This document shows positions 1 through 10,590 of a DNA stretch of 64,000 nucleotides, in pieces. The position numbers were made by a program, and so were the translations under genes. Origin of the DNA: Calliopum simillimum (taxonomy: Eukaryota > Arthropoda > Insecta > Diptera > Lauxaniidae); contig OX638372.1 in the NCBI GenBank assembly GCA_951812925.1, forward strand, positions 69,519,407 to 69,583,406. Direction: 5' to 3'. A model generated the notes under the pieces. That model saw only the letters and a program-made list of their open reading frames with translations, searched no databases and was not told where the DNA came from. The stretch's first letter is position 1; each line of letters begins with the position of its first letter.

Positions 1-649
1 TTCAACCTTTCGAGTAGATTTGTTGAGAGTCACGGCAAAAAGAAAATAAAACAGATGCAAAAGTTAAATTTTTTTAGTTTTTTCCTTATTTATTAAAGGT
101 TTCACTCGATCTTCAGACTGAAGTATTTCACTTAAGGTCATTAATCAAGTAGTTATGGCTCAATATGAGGATTTCAACTGCAGGCTCTTCGTATCGGAAG
201 TACACCAATGTGTGATCTTCGATCTTCTAATCGTGCCAATTAGAGATAAGAAAAATTTGTCTTGGTCTTGGTAATTTTTCGAAACTAAGACCAAGGCCAA
301 CATGCTAATATAATTTCAAGACCAAGGCCATAGCACTCTCTGGCCACGATGATCATCAAGACTTAGACAGCGTTTCAGTCTTGGTAATTTATAGTTAATA
401 GGTGTGTCACTCTCAATTCGAAGTTTGCTTTGAAAAAATAAGGTATGGAATATAGAATAATAGACCTTCAGCGATTAGCTACGCAAAGAAGCAATATTGT
501 AAAAAATGGCAGAATTTCGGTACTTTTAACAATAAATATCAAAAACAAACACCGTACCAAAAAGGTTAACAGTAAAAACTTTAAAAATAAAAATCAGATA
601 AAGAGATAAATGAAAAATCTTCAATTTGCCTAAAAGTAGGAATTTTTGA
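1..649. other. AT-rich non-coding sequence, no gene seen
   Basis: No open frame or RNA gene is recognisable. Around 250-390 a short motif of the form AAGACCAAGGCCA occurs twice, near 286 and 319. Inverted matches (TCTTGGTCTTGG) lie nearby, so the stretch can form small hairpins. It lies upstream of the first visible BCL11 exon and may be intronic. Confidence 0.6.
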
Positions 650-1630
650 CGTTCAAACACAGTGCTTTTGAACAGTCGATAGGTTTGATGAAAATGTGGA
701 GAAAATCTGAGAATGGGGTTTCATTTGCACTAGTTTAGTGGTATGAAAAATGCAAACCCCGAAATCGTAGCTGATCATCTCCGCGAAATATCATAAAAAT
801 GCATATCCCATATAAAATACAAAAAATTAAGAAAAAAAAAACAGAACAAACAAATATAAAGATAGTTATATTTAATGTATTTTGCAATGCTGAATCTGAA
901 TCCGGCCTTAGAATTGCTGTATCTCATACGGTTTTTGAGATATCTTAGCCTAAACAAGGAAAAAATACCGTTTTTGCTATATTTTGAAGCTATGTAACTA
1001 GAATATATAACATTTATACCTAGAATCCGAAATAATATTAAAAAGTTCTAAACCTTCTTTCTTTCCTTAAAACCTAATTTAAATTATGTCACCATCTTTA
1101 CTTTTCTCGGAGATATCCTAACCTAAAAAGTTAAAAAAGTGCAAAATACATATTTTTTTCATTATTTCAGTCTAAGATATTTCGGAGAAACATTAAGCTA
1201 TTGACACAATTTAAATAAGGTTTTAAAGAAAAAGATTAGAACTTTGAGATACTGTATCAGATTCTACGTATGAATGTTCTATATTCTAGTTACATAGCTT
1301 CAAAAAATAGCAAAAACGGTATTTTTTCCTTGTTTAGGCTAAGATATCTCAAAAACCGTATGAGATACAGCAATTCTTAGGCCGGATTCAGATTCCACAT
1401 TGCAAAACACATAAAATATAACTATCTTTATATTTGTTTGTTCTGTTTTTTTTCTTCATTTTTTTTATTTTATATGGGATATGTATTTTTGAGATATTTC
1501 GCGGAGATGACCAGCTACGATTTCGGGGTTTGCATTCTTCAAACGACTAAGCTAGTACAAATTTCACAGATTGTCTCCACATTTTCATCAAACCTATCGA
1601 CTCTTCAAGAGCACCGTTCAAATCAATGAA
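650..1630. repeat. Fold-back repeat, about 0.98 kb, almost fully palindromic
   Basis: The left arm (about 650-1090) returns in reverse complement as the right arm (about 1200-1630), with the centre near 1140. Matching landmarks are AGTCGATAGGTTTGATGAAA at 675 with its complement near 1600, the CATCTCCGCG block at 776-785 with CGCGGAGATG at 1500, and the pair around GCAAAAACGG near 1310. Two apparent ORFs (775-957 minus, 1438-1629 plus) are the same arm sequence read from each side and are not genes. I see no transposase. It is probably a non-autonomous fold-back element. The outer ends and any target duplication are not clear. Confidence 0.85.
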
Positions 1631-4600
1631 AAAGCAAAATCCAAGAGTGCTACAGTGATTCTGAGGACGATCGTGGTGATTTCTTAGAAAATAATAAATT
1701 TTGCAATACACCCTAATAACATTCTATGTAAATACATGCGAGTCAGACGCGATCAGAGACCGTGCGTCCGCTCGAAACTTTGTTGCCACAACAACAGTTA
1801 TGACTCTAAAGTACAAATACAACAATGACTTAATTTGTTTAAATAATTTTTATTTTTTTTATTTTTTGTTAATTTGAAAATGTGTTATATGACAAGCGGG
1901 GGTGGCAGCTGAGAACACGCTATAAAGAAAAAAGCCCTGAAATTTCTGCCGCGTCATTTAATGGCTGAGTGTTGCCATTTTCAAAGATTTTTGACTTTTC
2001 TTAATATCAAGATTATTGTACAAATTGCATAAAACGATGACTCTGTTGGTGATATTTTGCAAGTTAAACATTCACAACATTCTCATTAGCAAAATCGACA
2101 TAATTTTACTTATGACACTCAAAGGAACTTAGCTTTGCTATACGAGGATCATAACTCTGAGTAGGTTCCGTATCAGGCCTATTAACGGCGTAAAAGTTCT
2201 ACCCCATGGTCGAAGCTCCCGATTCTTACAAATCCTCTTTCTTCACAATTAATTTTTGGGATTTCGTCAATTTGATTGTACTCGTATGAACCTATAAAAC
2301 CAAACACTGGCAACACTGTCGACGACAAAAAATATCGTCAACGGACAAACACGCTTATCAGCGACAACCAGCAGCTTTTGTGCAGCCAGGTGAACCGCGA
2401 GCTCGCTTGACTTTTTTGAAACTACGAAATGGAACACCTTTGCTTGCTCATTAACACGCGCTACAGCAGCGCGGAGACAACAAGAGCAACAACAACGGTG
2501 TTGGGAAAAACTCTGATAACGCCCCCATCAATTAAGGCGAACGGCCAGCAGCAGCGGTGGCGGTGGCGTCGGCGGCAACGTAAACTCCAATGTAAATAAC
2601 CAAAGCTGGCGAATAAAGAAATGGGCACAACAGAGCGGATATACATATTTATGTAGAATGCACATACATACATATATACCACCGCACAACAGCATATTGT
2701 CTAAAGGTATTTAAATCCTGCATCGGTATAAAAGCTGGACATACACGAACGCACAGACATATGTGGACAAGATAAGAGCGGTGCGCTATCAGCACTCTAA
2801 AACCAACAACAGCGAATAACTAAATTCAGACCATTACCATTGCGAACAGGGGATGGTGGGAATTGGGAACACACACCAGGGTACGCAAATTAACTTTCAC
2901 GTAAGTCAAACTCAAATAAAAAACAACAGAAACGTTACAATACGTCATATATCCGTAAGTATTTGTTCGGCAATAACAATGCTGCGAGGTCGTATGTGTT
3001 AATAATAAAACAAAACGAAAATAGCACTGGCACAAAATCGCTTATCTTTTATTAAAAACAAGCAAGTTGTCATTTTAGACCTGTCTACAAGACAATAGCG
3101 AGTAACCATGTCGTCGAAATTCACGAGTAGATGTGTTGCTATCCTAGGACAGTGCAATAATGTAACAACTGCCGTTCACAGATATAAGCAATTTCAATTG
3201 GCTTAGATAAAAACTTTGAAGTTGTAACCTACTTCAGACTCTTAAAAAATTAAAAAGCATAAGAGGAGAAATATGGGAAAACTGTTGCGATACTTGCTCT
3301 GCACGGAAATATGTTATGGAAATAAACTAATAATAAACAGCTCAAAATCCTAGCCGAACATGCATGTGCCGAGTCCACAAGAAAACAAAAAATATATTAT
3401 TTGGTACACGAACGAGATTGTAGAACATGAAAGCATTTCTTGCAAGAACGTCTTGAAGAAATACATGTTAAAATTTCTAAGAAAACAATTCACTGCTTGA
3501 AAATCATTAAGGGATCACAATACTGAGCTAAATTCAAACTTTTTAATAACTCTTTTTAAAGCCTTTTTAAGGACATGTTAACTCACCCCAAAATATTTAG
3601 TCTGGATTGTATTAATTATTTACTTATCTTTTTAATTAAAAATAATCACATTTTTTAGGAAAGTACAAATATTTTTTTATTTATTTTTATCAATTGGCTT
3701 GACACACTGACAGCAAAAATAACAATCGGCTGTATCCATGACTTTTACTCGTTGATGGCGACATGTAACAGACAATGTCATGCAGCCATGCACTTGTTAT
3801 CGACTTTTAACAGACAATATCACCGATTTGGAGCATTTTAAAAGTTCAGAGATGTTTGAATGACATTGTCCGATAGAGAATGCTAACTTCCTGACATTCT
3901 GATTATGATTCATCGATGAAAAACTCATTTCGGAAAAATTCATGTAGAGTGTTATTTTCATGATGCTTCATCGATGAATATATCATAATGGATGATGTCG
4001 CTCAAAAACGCCACTATGTTGTGTATTCCTTTTTCCAATTCCAAAATTTTGGTTTAGCATTGGCCCGCGTAATCAATAGATTTTTCATATTTTGGCCCGC
4101 GTCTGCACATAGGCTGAAGAACCAGGAACTTTTAAAAGCCATACCACATACAAACAACATAATCTCATATGTATGTATATTATACTGTCCACAACATATA
4201 AATACATATGTATGTATTTATATTTCTTTGAATATATCTTTGTAGTCACGAAAGTCCGCGTATTCTGCGCATTTATCAAATTAGGATGAATTTCTTTTGT
4301 ATTTCACGTTACATGTGAAAAATATGATAAATCTTTTATTGTTAGTTGTTGTTCGAGACAGGAAAAAAAAAAACTATGACAAATAGCAAATAAAGCAGAG
4401 GAGCATCGCCTATTTATCGTTGTCGCGGTGGTTCCACGTTCGCGTTAACTCTTCCTCTCTGCAATGCCATCATCCTTCTGATTGTTGGCGTATTTATGGC
4501 TAATATAAATTGGCAATAACCGTTGGGCGCCACGCCACACGGTATTTGTGTATGTGTGTATATGTTTGTGTGTGTGTGAGTGGCGTCACAACTAAATCTT

Positions 4601-4721
4601 AGCGCACATGGCACGGTTCTAAGTTGGTCTTGTCGCTGATTTTGCTGGCAATTATTTCTATGAAGAAAATAAATAATAAAATTTCTATTTAATTTCATGC
4701 TTCTGTATTAAATGTTATTGA
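1631..4721. other. Non-coding, mostly unique-looking sequence
   Basis: No gene is supported. The part from about 2290 to 2830 is richer in G+C than its surroundings and rich in CAACAACA and AGCAGCAG. That texture is typical of fly 5' UTRs or enhancers, but no splice-linked coding exon could be found. Short TG-rich microsatellite tracts occur near 4545-4590. Confidence 0.5.
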
Positions 4722-4742
4722 GGGAGGGGGTAGGGGAGGGGG
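4722..4742 (+). other. Predicted G-quadruplex motif
   Basis: Four G runs of three to five bases are separated by loops A, TA and A (GGGAGGGGGTAGGGGAGGG, then more G), in the middle of AT-rich sequence. Short loops and long G runs are the textbook form of a stable intramolecular quadruplex. If this position lies in the BCL11 intron, the motif would also be in the pre-mRNA. Confidence 0.7.
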
Positions 4743-6540
4743 TGGCTGCCAGTCAGAAATATAAATGGTAATGAACGCGGTGGTGTCGTAATGGAGATCA
4801 AGAATAAACTATGGAATGTCCTTACATTGTATGTCTTACCTTTAGCAATAGAAATGTACATTCTACTGGGGTTCCGTTAATATGCGATTTATTTGCAGAT
4901 TCGCAAGAGTCAAGTGCCTGCAGTGTGACCACTTAAGTTGCCAACTTCGCATCGTAGCCCATTAATATGTAAATGCGAATAAATTTACGAAAGGACAAAC
5001 ACAAAAAAAGTTTATGTTTCTGCAACAAAGGGGAAAAATTGCATTGTCAATCGTTGTCTTAACATAATTGGCATGCATACATATTTTTCAAACTGAATTA
5101 GATTGAATTGTACGTATGTATAGTGGTGCTCAGCTTAATTTGTGACAAGTTTTCCAATTTCGAATAACATATCTAGCTTTAATTGCACAATAGAACTATG
5201 CTCCTTAGCCGACAATATTTTCCTTTCTTTCTTCTATAAAATCTTTAGAAAATTAACCCACTAGAAATACACAATTACTATTCCAAAAATGTTTTGAAAA
5301 TCATTCTTTCAAAATATTTTTTTTTAAGATTTCTTATTTTTAATATTTAAAAACAATTTTACACCTAAAAACTATAAACCAAGTTTTGTTCAGAACTTGA
5401 CCTTACTGTTTCTAATATTAGTATGTATTTTGGTTGTATTCCCATGAATTAAGCTCTTAATATAGCTTTCGAAATGATATTTTTTTGTGTGGGTAAGAAA
5501 AGTTTCCATTTTCAAGTTAATGGTAAAATGTTCAAAATCCTAACTAACTGAGAAGTTATGTATGTTTTCGAAGTATGCAAATATATGTCCGATCTGAATC
5601 AATTAAATGATTATGTATATGATGCAAGCCTACATATGCACATATTTTATTTGGTATAAAATTTATACAATAAATAGTTGTAAATGAGGCGTTGCGTGCA
5701 ATAACGCCCTATATATTTGCATCTAAGTTTAGCACCTGGTAAATGTTAAGATTTTAACAAAATTTGGTTCAATGTTGTATATAAGTACAGCATTGTGACT
5801 GGCATTAATTCTAACCTTTTAGATAATCATCGAAAGGCGTGGCAAATCTTTTAAAATTAAAACTTATTGGGCCATATTTTGCATACGTGGTTAAGTTTGG
5901 TAGACAAGTTCTGATGATAAATAGCGAAAAGTGGATGGGATGGCAAGAGTGTCACACCAACTTCTAATGAATTGAATATTTTGATTCAATATTACACAAA
6001 AGCGGCGCAATGGAATTTAATGAATTTTTAGAATATTGAAATAAAAAAATAAAAAATTCAAATTCTTGTGTTTTTTTACTTTTTGAAGATAACTTTTTTA
6101 AGATCAAAGATAGGTATAGACAAAGTTTCACAAAAAGTAAGGAGATAAAATTTCCTTTATAAAAAATTGTATAAGCTAAGAATTGATCGAAATATGGCCA
6201 CTCGAACATAGCAATTTTTTTACCAAGTCCGAAAAATGGTTTTTATTCAAAAGCAAGGTGCTTTACGCAAAAAGTGTATAAGGCAGAAAATGCTTAGGAA
6301 CGTCCAAAAAATATAAGTGAATTTTTTCAGAATTTTTTTGAACATTTTATAATTTTTCAAAAATTGGCTGAAAAATGAAAAAAAAATCTAAGAAAAAATC
6401 ACAGGTACTCTCTGAACAGTTCTAAGAAGTCACACTACGCCCTTCTTGCACGCAGACATTATGGAAAATTGCACTTAACTCCAATTTTTTTAAGTCGACT
6501 TTAGCTGTTTTTTCTTTATGGCGCAGAAATACAGTATGTA
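4743..6540. other. AT-rich non-coding sequence with a possible solo transposon end
   Basis: No gene is seen. At 5121 the sequence TAGTGGTGCTCAGCTTAATT resembles the CAGTGGCTCACAGCTTAT terminus of the Tc1-like element at 55763. No partner end was found nearby, so it is at best a truncated relative. At 6240-6310 a stretch (AAAAGTGTATAAGGCAGAAA) matches the arms of the small fold-backs at 9368 and 34167. Confidence 0.4.
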
Positions 6541-6822
6541 CTTATATCGATACGTCTAACGTAAAAGTTGGTAACTCGAAAATCGTAGTTTTTAGTTGTG
6601 AGCATTTTTGTATTTAAACTTTTTTTTGTTTTGTATGAAAACCTATATAAAATAAGTTTAGGTTGTGACTTCAAAAATAGCTCCCAGGCCTTCAAATTTT
6701 AAGCTAGAGGTACCAAAATTTGACACAAGATGATACCAAATGTGCAGATTTCGAAAAACGGTGCACCGTAAAAAGTTGGCAACTGGAGTCACCAACTTTT
6801 ACGTTGGATGTATCGATATTTA
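6541..6822. repeat. Short inverted repeat (about 35-bp arms)
   Basis: The arm at 6543-6575 (TATCGATACGTCTAACGTAA and on) is the reverse complement of 6788-6822, with a few mismatches. The interior has no coding potential. This looks like a MITE or fold-back remnant; no target duplication was identified. Confidence 0.6.
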
Positions 6823-8536
6823 TCTTAAACAGACCTTGAAATAAAATTTTTTAAAGTAAAGTTAGAATTAAAAGTTTGAAATCATTTAGATGAAAGCTTA
6901 AAAAATCCTTTAAATTTTTTGAAATAAAAATTTGAAAATATATTTAAAAAAAACTACAAACTTTAAAAAAAACTTTTAAAAATTTTGTAAAAGTTTTTCC
7001 AAAAACACTTTTTTAAAAAACTTACTCACATTTAATAAGAGTTCAAAAAAATCTATGCAAGAAAAAGATTTTAAAAATTTTTCATGATCACCATTCAAGC
7101 AAAAAAGTTTTTAAAACACTTTCATTTGTAAAAAATTTTTAAAAAATTAGGTACCTATAAAAGTTTCAAGGTAGCATTGGGACTAGATTTTAACATCAAA
7201 AAATCTATGTTTTTTTATACCTATTGACTTTTTCACGTTTCTTCCAACTGGGCTGTTTCGAGACACATATGAGTCAATATTAACACCAACACCACCATTT
7301 CACTGCGATGTTGACACTTATGTCATAATCTATCGAACACTTTGCTTAATAATGCCGGATTTTACCATTATTTCATGTATTTTATTGTTTGTAACCGAAG
7401 GCTGTCAACAGAACTCACGTCATAATGACGGCCGGTTCGGTTCGCCGTGTTGATAAGCGTTCCAAAATAAAACAATTGATTTTTACCATCGCATCGCTTT
7501 ATCCCACTGACATAATGAAAAATCGAAATAATCGCCACTAATAGTCAGCATAGCGAATGCTTTGGCAAACAGATTCCACTATGATGGCTATGCGTTCTTT
7601 CGGCGTAATAAAATCTTTAACCCTTTTAGGTTTTTTTTTTTTTGAGCTGTCAATGCAATGACATTTCATTTGCTGTCCTTTTTTCTTGTTGTTGTTGTCA
7701 CTTTGTGATTTTTTTGCAAAATGTCAGGTTTATTTCATTAAAATGTGTCACGTCAGTCAGTCAGTCAGTCAGTCAATAGCAACTGTGTCTTCTTTCTTAC
7801 ATTGTTGATAATGGAACAGTTGGTCAGAGCACAGTATGTACGGTAGCAGTTTCTAACATCATCAGTTGCTCTTCGACTTTTTATCGCCTATGGCCAAACG
7901 TGACGCAATATTGTGCGTAAACAATACGACGACGACGACGACTTCAACGCATCATAATTCATGTAAACATGTCCACCTTCTGTGCTAAATTAGACCTTTA
8001 CACAAATAAATCTACCGCTCAGATCAGCAAACAAATGGTAAGTGGTAGTTGTTGTTTGTTTCCGCCTTCTACTCCTTTGACTTGAGCATTTTGTGCGGCC
8101 TTACTGACGACGAATGCTACCTGCTCTTTTAGCAGGTTTATCTTTATCTTTTTTTTTTGTCAGTTCAGCTACCCGTATGGTGTGCTGTTGCTACCTACCA
8201 AATATGTGAGCAACCACCAAAAATATTTGACCAATCAAATAAAGTGAAGAGGTTCGTTCGAATTCAATACATTGCGGTACACGCACCTTTTAGACGCACA
8301 CACCAGTACAGCAGCTACAAAGGAGATTAAATGACCATTGGTCATTGGTGCTCCCGGGATACACACACACATGTTGGCACAATTGTTTCGCATACAGTAG
8401 CATATGGGAAACGAATGCATACGCACATACGTATGCTAGCAGTGGCGTAACTGTGAGAAGGGATAGCAGAAAATTAGGTATTACGGAGTCCTAAGAAATT
8501 CAAAAACATACGGTATTTTTAAACACTTCATATCTA
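6823..8536. other. Non-coding sequence, no gene seen
   Basis: The stretch is AT-rich up to about 7240 and then more balanced. It holds a (GTCA)6 microsatellite at 7752-7775 and a short ACG repeat near 7928. No ORF in it resembles a known protein. Confidence 0.55.
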
Positions 8537-9335
8537 CATACTTAGGTAAGACGAAAAACACAAGTGCACCAGTTGAAAAAGTTTGTTGTGACCGATTTAG
8601 CTCAAATCTGGCAATATTGCAGTACCAGATGCTTTCCAGCTCAAATTTTTTCGAAATTTGCAGTTGGGTTCTCAGATTTTTCTAACAATTTACAGAGCTG
8701 CTCAAAGTGCTCAGTATGGAGACCTTCCTCTACTTTGAAATTTTTTTTTTGCCACTTAGTGGGTGTAAATCAAGGCACAAGATAAAGTTAAAAAAATTGT
8801 CACGTGACTTTTTAGAAAAAAAAAAGAATTCCCATAGCTCTCTCAATGATTTAACGCAAAACAAGTTTCTACAAAAAGTTTGTTTTTCATCCACCTTTTT
8901 GTGTAAAAAAAAAAAATTTAAAATGAGAAAAAAATTTTGAGAAAATCAACTTTTAAGATTTTTCAAAAAATGTCCGTCATTTTTTAAATTTTCAAAATTT
9001 CCAAATTTAAAAATGGAAATCAAAACAACATTTAAAATGCTACAAGAATTCGGAAAAAAATTTAAAAAACTTATTTTTGACAAAATGGCGGAATTTAGAA
9101 AAAAATTGCATAGATTTTTCGCAAAAACACAACTTTGACACTCTGAAGTTCCATGCTCATAACTTGAAAAAAAAAATATAGTTTTCCCGCAAAACTAATA
9201 AAGAGAGGTCTCCATACTGAGCACTTAGAACAGCTCTGTAAATTTTTATAAAAATCTGAGAACCCAAATGCGTCACCATTACCTGACATAAATAATAAGT
9301 GTTTTTGTTGCCTAAATACAGGGTCTTGAAATTGA
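8537..9335. repeat. Fold-back repeat, about 0.8 kb
   Basis: The arms are most obvious at 8660-8730 (GGGTTCTCAGATTTTTCTAA, then GAGCTGCTCAAAGTGCTCAG) and in reverse complement at 9195-9270 (CTGAGCACTTAGAACAGCTC, then AAAATCTGAGAACCC). The inner part is degenerate and rich in A/T runs. The overlapping ORFs at 8564-8940 and 9095-9289 come from this palindrome. It is non-autonomous and the family is unknown. Confidence 0.75.
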
Positions 9336-9367
9336 CAGTTTTTTACAATTTTCTTAGAAAGTCAGTT

Positions 9368-9634
9368 TTTTTGGAGCCCACTGTCGGCAAAATGCCTTTT
9401 TACTCAAAAGCTAGCAATCTTACTAAAAAATTGTGTAAAGCACGAAATACTTAGAATCGGCCAAGGAATACGTGCGATTGTTTTTAAGTTTTTGAGACAT
9501 TTTATAATTTTTGAAAAATTTGTCCGAAAAAAAAAAAATTAAAACGTTCCAAAAAAAGTCACTTTATACACTTTTTTCATAAGATCGATCCCTTTCTTTT
9601 GAGTAAAAAAGGCGTTTTGCCGACCGTGGGCATT
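9368..9634. repeat. Small fold-back repeat, same family as 34167-34440
   Basis: The left arm GCCCACTGTCGGCAAAATGC at 9377 returns in reverse complement as GCGTTTTGCCGACCGTGGGC, ending near 9632. Both arms contain the TTTACTCAAAAG block. Its inner sequence (an AAAGTGTAT-like stretch and AATACTTAGAATCG) is shared with the repeats near 6240 and 34260. Confidence 0.75.
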
Positions 9635-10140
9635 GAAAAAATATACTTGCTAATAAAATTACAAAAATTGTCTGCGTAGAATCTAAATCCGAGATCAGAA
9701 TTGGACCATCAGCTCTGGATTTTGAGATATTTGAGGTTAAAAAGGTTATTTTTAAAGTTTTTTTTTTTATTTATTTGCTAAACGCCTCCAGCTCAACTTG
9801 GAATATGCTACATTCAGAAGGTAGTTTATACTTTTTGAGGTTATTTTTTTACCTAATTCATCACGTAGTGCTAATCTTTCTCTTCAAAATGAGCTCTTGA
9901 AAAGTTTCGCACGATGCTTTCTTCAAAAGTTATGGACGATTTAAGAATATATCTAAATTATTACATATTTTCATTTAAAACGGTCAGTGCAAATAAGTTT
10001 CGGGTACAAAATTAAGCAAACAACAAAAAACGCCTTAGACTATTTGACGGTGAAAATCACCAAATGATGGTGTCCAATCGATAAAAATAACCTTCATACA
10101 CACAGGACACATGTCGCTTATACCATCACAGTGTTGTCCA
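9635..10140. other. Non-coding sequence with a decayed copy of the dispersed repeat module
   Basis: Positions 9670-9745 carry a degenerate minus-strand copy of the 'gatatct...aggccggattcagattcaac' module, which is better preserved at 1330-1400, 44680-44750 and 62590-62660. No gene is seen. Confidence 0.45.
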
Positions 10141-10590
10141 TACCCAAGGGGAAAAGAAATGCTCCAAAAACGCTTCTGAAGTGCATCTTCCGCTCCGTAA
10201 GAACTATTCTTTCTTTTTAACATTGCATGTTATAGGATGTAAGCGCGCTTACCGCAGCCTTACTTCAAAAGGCCTTTTGAAGCGATTATTTGTAATGCTG
10301 CGGTAAGAGTTCTTTCAATAAAATTAAAAAAAATGTAAATAAATAAGAGAAAGGAAAATAATAAAGTGAAATGAAAAAATGCGGAACCAAAAATATTTTA
10401 TTAAAAAAAATAAATCAAAAAAAAAAAAATAAAAAAAAATTTTAAAAAATCAACCAGCCTGGGTTCGAACCCATGTTGCTCTTACTGCAGCCTTACAAAA
10501 AATCATTGTGTAACTGCTTCTAAATTTCTATAGGGCAAGCGCTTTTAAAGTGCTTGGATCAGAAGTGCTAGAAATTTTTCCTTTTGGGTA
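10141..10590. mobile_element. MITE with TACCCAA termini, carrying a nested insertion
   Basis: The element starts TACCCAAGGGGAAAAG and ends CTTTTGGGTA, so it has terminal inverted repeats. A second copy lies at 47068-47286 and is about 217-219 bp once the insertion here is discounted. No transposase is present. Both copies share the CTTCTGAAGTGCATC block and the AACATTGCATGT block, which allows direct alignment. Confidence 0.75.
10264..10496. mobile_element. 233-bp insertion flanked by a 16-bp duplication
   Basis: The block CTTACCGCAGCCTTAC (10248-10263) is repeated with one mismatch at 10481-10496. The paralogous MITE at 47068 has the block only once, so it serves as the empty site. The insert contains the perfect palindrome CTTCAAAAGGCCTTTTGAAG, a long A-rich part, and GGGTTCGAACCC near 10461. 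The last resembles a tRNA T-arm (pol III B box), so a degenerate tRNA-derived SINE on the minus strand is possible but unproven. Confidence 0.7.

Noticed and set aside
3110..3140. Possible BCL11 start codon (ATGTCG...)
   Set aside because: It reads MSSKFTSRC, not the expected MSRRKQ-type start, and no donor in the correct phase was found after it.
7752..7775. (GTCA)6 as a functional site
   Set aside because: A plain microsatellite, common in fly introns, with nothing around it to suggest a role.
10455..10480. tRNA gene suggested by GGGTTCGAACCC
   Set aside because: No acceptor stem, anticodon arm or A box at the right distance; only a B-box-like palindrome inside an inserted repeat.
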